Of a DNA stretch of 64,000 nucleotides, positions 26,940 through 35,104 are shown piece after piece (position 1 is the first letter of the stretch; every line of letters begins with the position of its first letter). The stretch is taken from positions 496,001 to 560,000 of the forward strand of contig NZ_JBIRXP010000002.1 of NCBI RefSeq assembly GCF_044389085.1, written 5' to 3'. The position numbers and the translations under genes were made by a program. The notes beneath the pieces are model-generated. The model worked only from the letters and a program-made list of their open reading frames with translations. It had not been told where the DNA came from and made no database searches. This stretch comes from Isoptericola sp044389085 (lineage in GTDB: Bacteria > Actinomycetota > Actinomycetes > Actinomycetales > Cellulomonadaceae).

Positions 26940-27767
26940 GTGCCCGACCGCCGACCGACCGTCGTCCTGGTCCAGAACTCCCCGCACAGCGGCCCGGGCC
27001 GCCTGCCCGCCTGGCTGGAGGCGGACGGCGTGGCCGCCGTCGTCGTGCAGGGCGCGGACGTCGTGGAGCAGGTCGCCTCGCTCGCCGAGGGGGGCGCCGC
27101 CGCGCCCGACGGCGTGGACGGCCTCGTCCTGCTGGGCGGCGGCCTGCTGCCCGACGAGGACGAGCGGGCGCCCTGGCTGCCGCACGAACGGGCCCTCGTC
27201 GCCGAGGCCCTCGACGCCGGCGTCCCCGTGCTGGGGATCTGCCTGGGCGGGCAGGTGCTCGCGCACGTCGCGGGCGGCACGGTGACGGGCCGGTCGGGCG
27301 AGACGGAGAAGGGGCTGTGCCCCGTGCGGCTCCTCGACGCCGCGGCCGACGACGCCCTGCTCGGCCCGCTCGGCGCGCTGGCCGTCGGCGGCGAGGTCCG
27401 CATGGTCGAGAGTCACGTCGACTCGATCACCGGGCTCCCGCCGCAGGCCGTGCACCTCGCGACGAGCGACGCGTGCGTCGTCCAGGCGTTCCGCGTGGGC
27501 GACGTCGCGTGGGGGCTGCAGTTCCACCCTGAGGCGGCGCCGGAGCGCATCGGCACCTGGGACGCCGACGAGCTCGCGACGCTGGGCTTCGACCGCGACG
27601 CGCTGCTCGCCGCCGCGCTCGAGCGCGCGCCGGAGAACGAGCGGCAGGCGCGAGCGCTCGCCGCGGCCTTCGCCGCCGTCGTCCACCGCTGTGAGCGCGA
27701 TTCCGGGGACAATTCCGGCCCCGAAAGTCCCCGGAATCGTGCTCACAACGCCTCGGGGGTGCGCTGA
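26940..27767 (+). CDS. Class I glutamine amidotransferase-like protein
   Basis: 275 residues, cytoplasmic. Catalytic Cys in GICLGGQ near 101 and the His/Glu pair in FHPEA near 196-198 complete the class I GATase triad; similar to stand-alone GMP-synthase-like GATases that hydrolyse gamma-glutamyl or related amides. GTG 26940 is two bases after the ATPase stop. The final 25 or so residues are encoded by the hairpin element at 27688-27749 and look like an acquired tail. In this operon it may process imported gamma-glutamyl peptides (inference). Confidence 0.82.
   Translation: MPDRRPTVVLVQNSPHSGPGRLPAWLEADGVAAVVVQGADVVEQVASLAEGGAAAPDGVDGLVLLGGGLLPDEDERAPWLPHERALVAEALDAGVPVLGICLGGQVLAHVAGGTVTGRSGETEKGLCPVRLLDAAADDALLGPLGALAVGGEVRMVESHVDSITGLPPQAVHLATSDACVVQAFRVGDVAWGLQFHPEAAPERIGTWDADELATLGFDRDALLAAALERAPENERQARALAAAFAAVVHRCERDSGDNSGPESPRNRAHNASGVR
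27688..27749. repeat. Interspersed hairpin element, copy 1
   Basis: 21-bp arms 27690-27710 and 27727-27747 with one position that is G-U in RNA, and a 16-base loop. The arms match those of the hairpin at 45014-45075 (core GCGCGATTYCGGGGAC) and the loop length is the same. It lies inside the 3' end of the GATase coding sequence. Confidence 0.8.
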
Positions 27768-28564
27768 TGGTGAGCACGGGAACGCACTCCGACGGCGTCC
27801 CCGTGGTCGCGTACCAGGTGCGGCGCGCGGGCGGCGAGGTGCTCGCCGAGCGCGACGCGGACGCGCCGTTCTACGCGGCGTCGACGGTCAAGCTTGCGGT
27901 GCTGGTCGCGGCCGCCCGGGCGCTCGACGCCGGAGAGCTCACGCTCGACGAGGAGGTGGCCAGCGCCGACACGTTCCGCTCGCAGGTGCCCGGCGAGCCC
28001 GACTATCGCATCGAGCCCGACGACCTGGACCCGGGCATGCCGCCGCCCGGCACGTTCATGCCGGTCGGGCTGGCGGTCGAGCGGATGATCGTCGTCTCCT
28101 CCAACGAGGCCACCAACATGGTGATCGACCTCGTCGGCCTCGACGCGTGCAACCAGGTGCTGGCCGACGTCGGCGCCGCCGCGAGCGTCGTCGGGCGCAA
28201 GTACAGCGACCTCGCCGCCGAGGCTCGCGGCGACTCGCACCGCACGACGCCGGCCGACCTTGCGGCGCTGATGTCCGCCGTCGTCACCGGGCAGGTCGCG
28301 GGGCCGGACCGCACGCTCTGGATGATCGACCTGCTCGCGCGCCAGACCGACCGGCAGCTCACCTCCGCCGTGCCCCAGGGCGTGCCGTACGGGTCCAAGT
28401 CGGGCTGGGTGGACGGCATCCGGCACGACGTCGCGTTCGTGGGCACGCCCGGGCCGGAGGCGCTGGTCGTCGCGGTGTGCACCCGCGGCTACGACGAGGC
28501 GCACGCGGAGGAGGCACTGCGGGCGCTGGGCTCCCTCGCGGTCACGCTGGCGGGAGTCGCGTAG
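27767..28564 (+). CDS. Class A beta-lactamase-fold serine hydrolase
   Basis: 265 residues. S-x-x-K in ASTVK (Ser about 39), SSN near 111 in place of S-D-N, and K-S-G near 211-213 in place of K-T-G fit the class A/PBP-related fold. No signal peptide is visible and a class-typical E-x-x-L-N is not obvious, so it is probably not an exported beta-lactamase. The ATG overlaps the GATase stop (ATGA), tying it to the peptide transporter operon. A cytoplasmic peptidase or amidase acting on imported peptides is possible. Confidence 0.75.
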   Translation: MVSTGTHSDGVPVVAYQVRRAGGEVLAERDADAPFYAASTVKLAVLVAAARALDAGELTLDEEVASADTFRSQVPGEPDYRIEPDDLDPGMPPPGTFMPVGLAVERMIVVSSNEATNMVIDLVGLDACNQVLADVGAAASVVGRKYSDLAAEARGDSHRTTPADLAALMSAVVTGQVAGPDRTLWMIDLLARQTDRQLTSAVPQGVPYGSKSGWVDGIRHDVAFVGTPGPEALVVAVCTRGYDEAHAEEALRALGSLAVTLAGVA

Positions 28565-28580
28565 CCGGGAGGCCGCGGAG

Positions 28581-29837
28581 TCAGGAGGTCGCGGACGCCG
28601 GGCGGGCCGACGCCACCCACATCGCCGCGGCCATGGTCGCGAGGACGCCCGCGACCAGGGCCAGCGGGGCCGTCCACCCGTGGGTCGCCTCGTGCACCCC
28701 GCCCATCACGGTCGGGGCGAGCACCGCGCACCCGTAGCCCGCCGTCTGCACCACGGCCGACGACCGCCGCGCCACCGCGACGCCCGGGCTGCGCTGCGCC
28801 ACGAGCGTGAAGATCACGGTGAAGTTGCCGCCCTGGGCCGCGCCCGCCAGGGCCACCCACAGCCACCAGGGGCCCGGCGCGAGGAGCAGCCCCAGCGGCA
28901 GCGAGATCCACATCGCCGCCATGAGCGCCGCGACCGCGCGCGCCGGCAGGCCCCGCGAGAAGGCCGCCGGCACGAGGAACGACCCGAGCACCGCGCACAG
29001 CTGGAACGGCGCGGCCGCGCTGCCCGCGCCCGCGGCGGTCATGCCGAGCCGGTCGTGCAGGATCTCGGGCAACCACGCCGTCACGGCGTAGTAGCCGAAG
29101 GCCTGGCCCGCGAACGCGACCGACAGCAGCACGACGAGGCGCCGCACCGCGGACCGGCCGTGTGGGTCCAGCGCGTCGAGCTCCGCGCGGGCCGACGGCG
29201 GCCTGACGCGCGCGCCCCCGTCGCCCTGCGGCGCCGCGGCCCGCCCCCGGGCGGCGAGCCGCCGTCCCGCCGGCACCCACGCCGCCAGCGCGCCCACCGC
29301 GAGCACGCCCCACCCCGCCAGCGCCCACTGCCAGCCGAACGCCGTCGCGAGCGGCACCGTGAGCATGGTGGTGAACGTGGACCCGAGGTTCATCGTCGCG
29401 CTGTACGCGCCGGTCACCGCGGCGGCCCGGCGGCGGAAGTCACGGGTGATGACCACGGGCACCGCGACGTTGCCGATGGTGATCGCGACACCGAGCACCG
29501 CGCTGCCGGCCAGGGCGGTCGGGACGGAGCCCGTCGAGCGCAGCAGGGTGCCGGCGAGCACCCCCGCCATCGAGGCACCGAGCGCGAGCTCCGGGCCCGC
29601 CCGTGCCACCAGCACCGACGCCAGCGGGGTGCACAGCGCGAAGCACAGCACCGGGACCGACGTGAGCAGCCCCGCGCCCGCGGGGGTCAGGCCGAGGGAC
29701 GCCGCGACGTCGTCGACCACGGGCGGCAGGGACGTGATCGGGGCGCGCAGGTTGAGCGCGACGAGCAGCAGCGCCGCCAGCAGCAGGCCGGCGCGGGCGC
29801 CGTCGTCGCGGGCGGAGGGGGAGGGGTAGGACGTCAC
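28581..29837 (-). CDS. MFS transporter, CynX/NimT-like
   Basis: 418 residues, about 12 predicted membrane helices, beginning near AGLLLAALLLVALNLRAPITSLPP, which is characteristic of the cyanate/nitroimidazole-type MFS branch. Substrate unknown. GTG 29837 overlaps the stop of the upstream MarR gene (GTGA), so the two form an operon with the regulator first. It converges on the beta-lactamase-fold gene with only 16 bases between stops. Confidence 0.88.
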   Translation of the reverse strand: MTSYPSPSARDDGARAGLLLAALLLVALNLRAPITSLPPVVDDVAASLGLTPAGAGLLTSVPVLCFALCTPLASVLVARAGPELALGASMAGVLAGTLLRSTGSVPTALAGSAVLGVAITIGNVAVPVVITRDFRRRAAAVTGAYSATMNLGSTFTTMLTVPLATAFGWQWALAGWGVLAVGALAAWVPAGRRLAARGRAAAPQGDGGARVRPPSARAELDALDPHGRSAVRRLVVLLSVAFAGQAFGYYAVTAWLPEILHDRLGMTAAGAGSAAAPFQLCAVLGSFLVPAAFSRGLPARAVAALMAAMWISLPLGLLLAPGPWWLWVALAGAAQGGNFTVIFTLVAQRSPGVAVARRSSAVVQTAGYGCAVLAPTVMGGVHEATHGWTAPLALVAGVLATMAAAMWVASARPASATS

Positions 29838-30337
29838 TCGTCGAACTGCGCGACGACGGTGCGCAGCAACGCCGCGAGCTGCGGGCGCACGGCGGAGGGC
29901 AGCGCGTCGAGAACGCGGGCCTCGACGTCGAGCAGGTCGCTCATCGCGGCGTCGACCCGCTGCCGCCCGGCGGCGGTGAGCTGCACGAGCACGCCGCGGC
30001 GGTCGGACGGCGCGCGGTGGCGCTCCACCAGCCCGCGCTCCTCGAGGCGGTCGATGCGGTTGGTCATGGTGCCGCTCGTGACCAGCGTCTGCGCGACGAG
30101 CACCCCGGGGGACAGGCGGTACGGCTCGCCGGCGCGCCGCAGCGCGGACAGCACGTCGAACTCCCACGTCTCCAGGTCGTGCCGGGCGAACGCCCCGCGC
30201 CTCGCGCGGTCCAGGTGCCGTGCCAGGCGGCTGACGCGCGAGAACACCGTCAGCGGCTCGACGTCCAGGTCCGGGCGCTCGCGGCGCCACGCGTCGACGA
30301 TCCGGTCGACCTCGTCGGACCGTGCCTCCCCATCCAT
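29834..30337 (-). CDS. MarR-family transcriptional regulator
   Basis: 167 residues with a central winged helix (about 65-130): LVTSGTMTNRIDRLEERGLVERH and the wing DRRGVLVQLT. Probably autorepresses and controls the MFS gene it overlaps. The ATG at 30337 has TAGTCT exactly at -12 to -7 and no Shine-Dalgarno, so the mRNA is likely leaderless. A dyad overlaps the -35 region. Confidence 0.92.
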   Translation of the reverse strand: MDGEARSDEVDRIVDAWRRERPDLDVEPLTVFSRVSRLARHLDRARRGAFARHDLETWEFDVLSALRRAGEPYRLSPGVLVAQTLVTSGTMTNRIDRLEERGLVERHRAPSDRRGVLVQLTAAGRQRVDAAMSDLLDVEARVLDALPSAVRPQLAALLRTVVAQFDE

Positions 30338-30343
30338 GGGGCG

Positions 30344-30381
30344 AGACTACTCCCGGTCTCTCGACGTCAAGAATCTTGACG
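30344..30381 (-). promoter_or_regulatory. MarR promoter with operator dyad
   Basis: CGTCAAG-AAT-CTTGACG (30365-30381) has perfect 7-bp arms. Read on the minus strand it provides the -35 TTGACG, with -10 TAGTCT at 30349-30344. A repressor bound to the dyad would occlude -35, consistent with autoregulation. Confidence 0.6.
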
Positions 30382-30394
30382 CCTGTGATCTGAT

Positions 30395-30505
30395 GCCGAG
30401 GTAGTCCCGGCTCGCGCGAGGTAGTGGACTGGACCACTACCTCGGCGCTCACCGGACTACCTCGGCGCTCGCTGGACTACCTCGGCGCTCGCTGGACTAC
30501 CTCGG
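30395..30505. repeat. GAGGTAGT array 2: six octamers on a 20-bp grid
   Basis: GAGGTAGT begins at 30398 and 30418; its complement begins at 30436, 30456, 30476 and 30496. Both halves keep a 20-bp step, and the centre is a dyad with a 10-bp interval between octamers. The last three units are near-identical copies, suggesting recent unit duplication. The array abuts the stop of the DHA2 transporter and separates it from the MarR promoter. Confidence 0.9.
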
Positions 30506-30506
30506 C

Positions 30507-32087
30507 TCAGGCGTGGCCGGCCTCGCCCTCGACCGTCTCCGTGACGACCTGCTCGACGGTGGGCCGGCGGGTGCCCCGGAGGGTCACGAAGGCCACCGCG
30601 GCGACGACGACGGCGACCACGGCCGCGACGAGGAACGCCGTGTGCAGGCCGGCCACGTAGGCGTCCCCGGCGACCTGCGCGGCGGCGGCGTCCAGCCGTG
30701 CGGGCACCGCGCCCTGCGCGAGGCCCTGGAGCTCGGCCTCGTCCAGGCCGAGGGACACCGTGCCGCCGTGCACGTTCGCCGCGACGAGCGCCGACATCAC
30801 GGCGGTGCCCAGCGCGCCGCCGATCTGGATGCACGTGGACTGGAACCCGCCGGCCACGCCGGCGAGGTGCACCGGGGCGGAGCCGACGATGGCCTCGGCG
30901 CCGGCCGTGATCGTGATGCCGGTGCCGAGGGCGAGGATCACGAACGCGGCGGCCATCACGCCGTACGACGAGGTGGCGGAGGCGTCGAGCAGCACCAGGA
31001 GCCCCACGGCGGTGAGGGCGAGGCTCAGCGTGCCGGTGGCCCGGGTGCCGATCCTCGCGACGAGCAGGGCGCCGATCGGGGCGGAGACGATCGAGACGGC
31101 CGACATCGGCAGCATCATGAGGCCGGCCTCGAGCCCGGTGGCGCCGCGCAGGTTGATGAAGAACATCGGCAGCACGAACGTCGCCCCCATCAGGACGAAG
31201 AAGTTGGTGGCGATCATCAGCCCGCCGGTGCCGACCGTCGTGCCGCGGAACAGGGACAGGGGCAGCAGCGCGTCGGCGGTGCGGGCCTCGAGCGCGACGA
31301 AGCCCACGATGACCAGCAGGCCGACGGCGAGCAGGCCGAGCGTCCGCACGTCGCCCCAGCCCCACGTCTCGGACTGCACGATCGCGAACACCGTGGCGAC
31401 GAGCCCGAGCGCCAGCACGACGACCCCGCGGACGTCGAAGCGGCCTGTGCTCGGGAAGCTGGTGCGGGGCAGCAGGCACAGGCCGTAGACCAGGCCCACG
31501 GCCGCCACCGGCACGTTGACGAAGAACACGGACTGCCAGCCGAAGGCCGCCTCGAGGGCGCCGGCGAGGGTGGGCCCGACCGCGATCGCGATCGACGAGA
31601 CGCCACCCCAGATCCCGACTGCCATGCCGAACCTCTCGCGCGGGAACGTGGCCCGCAGCAGCGCGAGGGTCTGGGGCATGAGCAGGCCGGCGGCGACGCC
31701 CTGCACGACGCGGAACCCGATGAGGGTGGCGGCCGAGCCGGAGAGGCCGATGGCGACGGAGGCGAGCGTGAACAGCACGAGGCCGGCGAGGTAGAGGGAC
31801 CGGTGGCCGTACCGGTCGCCGAGCTTGCCCGCGAGGATCAGGGTGACGGCCAGGCCCAGCAGGTAGCTGTGGGTGACCCACTGCAGCTGCGCGAACGTGG
31901 TGCCGACGTCGGCGGCGATCGAGGGGTTGACGATGGACACGACGGTCGCGTCGAGGCCGACGAGGAACAGGCCGAAGGCGACGCCGACCAGCGTCAGCCA
32001 GGGGCGTCCGCGCAGCGGCGGTAGGGCAGTGCCGGCGTCGGTGCCTGTGTCGGACGGCGTGCGGGCAGGGGTGGTGGCGGTGCTCAC
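30507..32087 (-). CDS. MFS drug transporter, DHA2 (EmrB/QacA) family
   Basis: 526 residues, 14 predicted membrane helices. Motif A-like GKLGDRYGHRSLYLAG and helix 1 FLVGLDATVVSIVNPSIA are typical of DHA2 proton-coupled multidrug efflux. GTG 32087 is preferred (GAGGAG just upstream); an ATG at 32165 would add 26 Pro/Arg-rich residues. Divergent from a MarR gene across an AT-rich promoter region. Its stop directly meets GAGGTAGT array 2. Confidence 0.9.
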   Translation of the reverse strand: MSTATTPARTPSDTGTDAGTALPPLRGRPWLTLVGVAFGLFLVGLDATVVSIVNPSIAADVGTTFAQLQWVTHSYLLGLAVTLILAGKLGDRYGHRSLYLAGLVLFTLASVAIGLSGSAATLIGFRVVQGVAAGLLMPQTLALLRATFPRERFGMAVGIWGGVSSIAIAVGPTLAGALEAAFGWQSVFFVNVPVAAVGLVYGLCLLPRTSFPSTGRFDVRGVVVLALGLVATVFAIVQSETWGWGDVRTLGLLAVGLLVIVGFVALEARTADALLPLSLFRGTTVGTGGLMIATNFFVLMGATFVLPMFFINLRGATGLEAGLMMLPMSAVSIVSAPIGALLVARIGTRATGTLSLALTAVGLLVLLDASATSSYGVMAAAFVILALGTGITITAGAEAIVGSAPVHLAGVAGGFQSTCIQIGGALGTAVMSALVAANVHGGTVSLGLDEAELQGLAQGAVPARLDAAAAQVAGDAYVAGLHTAFLVAAVVAVVVAAVAFVTLRGTRRPTVEQVVTETVEGEAGHA

Positions 32088-32180
32088 GGAGCTCCTCGGG
32101 GTGGGGGTCGGACGGCGGCGTGCGGGTGCGGGCCCGGGCAGCGCGGCGCCCGGGGCATGAGGCATGCGACCCGGGCGCGA

Positions 32181-32220
32181 TGTTGATTATGAAACTATAA
32201 CTAGTAGCCGCGCCTAGGAT
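32181..32220. promoter_or_regulatory. AT-rich divergent promoter region between DHA2 and MarR genes
   Basis: 32181-32205 is a sharp AT-rich island. On the minus strand CATAAT (32192-32187) is a likely -10 for the transporter. On the plus strand TAGGAT (32215-32220) is at -12 to -7 from the MarR ATG, a leaderless geometry. TTAT-N6-ATAA is a weak dyad that could be the MarR site. Confidence 0.55.
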
Positions 32221-32226
32221 CGAGCC

Positions 32227-32706
32227 ATGCCCGACGAGACGCCCGTCACGCCCGCCGCGGCGCCCGGACCGACCGACCTCGCCGACGCCGTCCTCGAGCT
32301 GGCGCGCCACCTCGACGTGCGCTCCGCCGAGCTGCGCGGCGTCGTGCCGCTCACCGGCACGGAGGTGGCCGTGATCCGCGCGGTCCGGCGCGCGCCGCGC
32401 GCGACGCCGTCGCGCATCGCCGAGGTGACCGGGCTCGCGCGCAGCAACGTCAGCACGGCGCTGCGCACGCTCGAGGCCCGGGGTCTCGTGGTCCGCGAGC
32501 ACCCGGCCGGTGACGGGCGGCGCGTCGAGCTCGTCGCGACCGACCTGTCGGCGGACCACGTGGCCCGGCTGCACGAGTTCTGGGAGCGACGCCTCGGGCA
32601 GGCCCCGGACGACGTCCTCGCCGCCGCGCTGCGGGCGCTGCCGGCCCTCACCGACCTGGCCGACGCGCTCAGCCGCCGCCCGCCGGACGCCCCCGCGCCG
32701 AGGTAG
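32227..32706 (+). CDS. MarR-family transcriptional regulator
   Basis: 159 residues. Helix-turn-helix TPSRIAEVTGLARSNVSTALRTLEARGLV followed by the DGRRVEL wing. Divergent from the DHA2 exporter, so probably its repressor. Likely leaderless (TAGGAT at -12 to -7). Its final codons CCG-AGG-TAG are part of the first unit of GAGGTAGT array 3, so the repeat supplies the stop codon. Confidence 0.9.
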   Translation: MPDETPVTPAAAPGPTDLADAVLELARHLDVRSAELRGVVPLTGTEVAVIRAVRRAPRATPSRIAEVTGLARSNVSTALRTLEARGLVVREHPAGDGRRVELVATDLSADHVARLHEFWERRLGQAPDDVLAAALRALPALTDLADALSRRPPDAPAPR

Positions 32707-32787
32707 TGGACTGGACCACTACCTCGGCAGGGTTCGAACTACCTCGGCAGGGTCTGAACTACCTCGGCAGGGATCGAACTACCTCGG
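32698..32787. repeat. GAGGTAGT array 3: five octamers on a 20-bp grid
   Basis: GAGGTAGT at 32700, complement at 32718, 32738, 32758 and 32778, again with an exact 20-bp step. The central dyad and its 10-bp interior are identical to array 2 although the loci are 2.3 kb apart; the repeated 12-bp spacers differ. The array lies between the converging MarR and fdhF-like genes and ends two bases before the latter's stop. Confidence 0.9.
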
Positions 32788-32788
32788 C

Positions 32789-35104
32789 TCAGGCGGGCTC
32801 GAGGCGCACCACGACGGCCTTGGACACCGGCGTCCTGCTGGTCTCGGCGGTCGCGCCGAGAGGCACGAGGACGTTGGCCTCGGGGAAGTAGGCGGCGGCG
32901 CAGCCGCGCGCCGTCGGGTAGGCGACCACCCGCTGCCCGCGCAGCACCCGGTCGACGCCGTCGTGGTACTCGCCGTGCACGTCGACGGTGGAGCCGTCGG
33001 CGATCCCCAGCTCCACGAGGTCGTCGGGGTTGACCAGCACGACGGCGCGCCCGCCTTTGATGCCGCGGTAGCGGTCGTCGCGCCGATAGATCGTGGTGTT
33101 GAACTGGTCGTGCGAGCGGATGGTCTGCAGCAGCAGGCGACCGGGCGGGCACTCGACGGGCGCGAGCTCGTTGACCGTGAGGTGGGCGCGACCGTCCGCG
33201 GTGGGGAAGGTGCGCGAGTCGCGCGGGCCGTGCGGCAGGCGGAAGCCGTTCGGCCGCCGGAGCTTCGCGTTGTAGTCCTCGCAGCCCGGCACCACGCGGG
33301 CGATGTGCTCGCGGATCACGTCGTAGTCGCGCTCCATCGCGGCCCAGTCGATCGGCCCGGGGCCGTCCGGCCGTTCGCCGAGGACCGCTCGCGCCAGCCG
33401 CGTGACGATCGAGACCTCCGACAGCAGGCCCGGCGCCACCGGCTCGACCTTGCCGTGCGACGCGTGCACGGCGCACACGGTGTCCTCGACGGAGACCATC
33501 TGCTCGCCCGACGCCTGCCGGTCGATGTCGGTGCGGCCCAGCGTGGGCAGGATGAGTGCCTCGCGGCCGACGACGGCGTGGGAGCGGTTGAGCTTCGTCG
33601 AGATCTGCACGGTGAGGTCGGCGCGGCGCACCGCCTCCTCGGCGGCGCCCGTGTCCGAGATCGCGCCGACCAGGTTCCCCCCGAGGGCCACGAGCGCCCG
33701 CACGCGCCCGGCCGCCATCGCCTCCACCGTGGCGACGGCGTCGAGCCCGTGCGCGCGGGGCGAGGCGATGCCGAACTCGGCGTCGAGCGCGTCGAGGAAG
33801 CTGTCCGGCATCTGCTCCCAGATGCCCATGGTCCGGTCGCCCTGCACGTTGGAGTGCCCGCGGATCGGCGACGCCCCCGCGCCCGGGCGGCCGATGTTCC
33901 CGCGCAGGAGGAGCAGGTTGACGATCTCCTTGATCGTCGGGACGGCCTTGGCGTGCTGCGTCAGCCCCATCGCCCACGTGACGATGACGCGTTCGGCGCG
34001 CAGGTAGCGGCCCGCGAGCTCGTCGATCTCGGCGCTCGCGAGGCCGGTGGCGGCGAGCACGGCGTCCTCGTCGAGGTCCGCGAGGTGGGCCCGCAGGGCG
34101 TCCAGGCCCGACGTGTGCGCGGCGAGGAACTCGTGGTCCAGCACGGTGCCCGGGGCGGCGGCCTCGGCGTCGAGCACCCGCTTCGAGACCGCCTGCAGCA
34201 GCGCCATGTCGCCGCCGAGGCGGATCTGGAGGAACTGGTCGGCGAGCTCGGTGCCGCGGCCCGCCAGCCCGCGCACCGTCTGCGGGTTCTTGTAGCGCTT
34301 GAGCCCTGCCTCGGGCAGGGGGTTGACCGCGACGATGCTCGCCCCGTTCTCCTTGGCCTCCTCCAGCGCGGTGAGCATGCGCGGGTGGTTGGTGCCGGGG
34401 TTCTGCCCCATGATCACGATGAGGTCGGCCAGCGCGAAGTCGTCGTAGGTGATCGTCGCCTTCCCGACGCCGATCGTCTCGCCCAGGGCGGCCCCGGTGG
34501 ACTCGTGGCACATGTTGGAGCAGTCGGGCAGGTTGTTCGTGCCGAAGGCGCGCACGAACAGCTGGTAGACGAACGCGGCCTCGTTGGAGGTGCGCCCGCT
34601 CGTGTAGAAGGACGCCTGGTCGGGGGAGTCGAGCCCGTTCAGCCGGTCGGCGACGATCGCGAACGCCTCGTCCCACGAGACGGGGACGTAGTGGTCGGAC
34701 CCGGCCGCCTTGTGCACCGGCTCGACGAGCCGCCCCTGCTGCCCGAGCCAGTGCTCGGTGCGGGTGACGAGGTCCGAGACGGGGTGCTCGGCCCAGAACG
34801 ACGGCTCGACGACGAGCGGGGTCGCCTCCCACGTCACCGCCTTGGCGCCGTTCTCGCAGAACTCGGCGGGCTTGCGCCGGTCCGGGTCCGGCCAGGCGCA
34901 GCTCATGCAGTCGAACCCGTCGCGGTGGTTCATCGACAGCAGCAGCCGTGCCGTGCGCGTGGGACTCATGCCGCGCAGCGCCGGCACGAGCGCGTGCGCG
35001 ATGCCGGGGAGGCCGGCCGCCCAGTCCTTCGGCGGGCGCACCTCCTGCGGCGGCGTGTCCGTGGGGTCGCCGGGCTGCGTCTCCTCCGGCCGGTGCGTGG
35101 TCAT
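32789..35104 (-). CDS. FdhF-like molybdopterin oxidoreductase (formate dehydrogenase alpha-like, YdeP type)
   Basis: 771 residues. Molybdopterin/molybdopterin-dinucleotide domains of the Fdh-alpha-like family. N-terminal Cys at 66, 69 and 83 (CMSC...FCENG), and CHESTG with Cys199 as the likely Mo ligand instead of selenocysteine. Also visible: GQNPGTNHPR, RGHSNVQGDRTMG, and the C-terminal dinucleotide-binding domain. The ATG overlaps the fdhD stop (ATGA), which supports a true formate-oxidising enzyme because FdhD sulfurates the cofactor of formate dehydrogenases. No small electron-transfer subunit is adjacent; the acceptor is unknown. Confidence 0.87.
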   Translation of the reverse strand: MTTHRPEETQPGDPTDTPPQEVRPPKDWAAGLPGIAHALVPALRGMSPTRTARLLLSMNHRDGFDCMSCAWPDPDRRKPAEFCENGAKAVTWEATPLVVEPSFWAEHPVSDLVTRTEHWLGQQGRLVEPVHKAAGSDHYVPVSWDEAFAIVADRLNGLDSPDQASFYTSGRTSNEAAFVYQLFVRAFGTNNLPDCSNMCHESTGAALGETIGVGKATITYDDFALADLIVIMGQNPGTNHPRMLTALEEAKENGASIVAVNPLPEAGLKRYKNPQTVRGLAGRGTELADQFLQIRLGGDMALLQAVSKRVLDAEAAAPGTVLDHEFLAAHTSGLDALRAHLADLDEDAVLAATGLASAEIDELAGRYLRAERVIVTWAMGLTQHAKAVPTIKEIVNLLLLRGNIGRPGAGASPIRGHSNVQGDRTMGIWEQMPDSFLDALDAEFGIASPRAHGLDAVATVEAMAAGRVRALVALGGNLVGAISDTGAAEEAVRRADLTVQISTKLNRSHAVVGREALILPTLGRTDIDRQASGEQMVSVEDTVCAVHASHGKVEPVAPGLLSEVSIVTRLARAVLGERPDGPGPIDWAAMERDYDVIREHIARVVPGCEDYNAKLRRPNGFRLPHGPRDSRTFPTADGRAHLTVNELAPVECPPGRLLLQTIRSHDQFNTTIYRRDDRYRGIKGGRAVVLVNPDDLVELGIADGSTVDVHGEYHDGVDRVLRGQRVVAYPTARGCAAAYFPEANVLVPLGATAETSRTPVSKAVVVRLEPA

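Noticed and set aside
27767..28564. Secreted class A beta-lactamase resistance gene
   Set aside because: No signal peptide, variant SSN and KSG motifs, and location in a peptide transporter operon.
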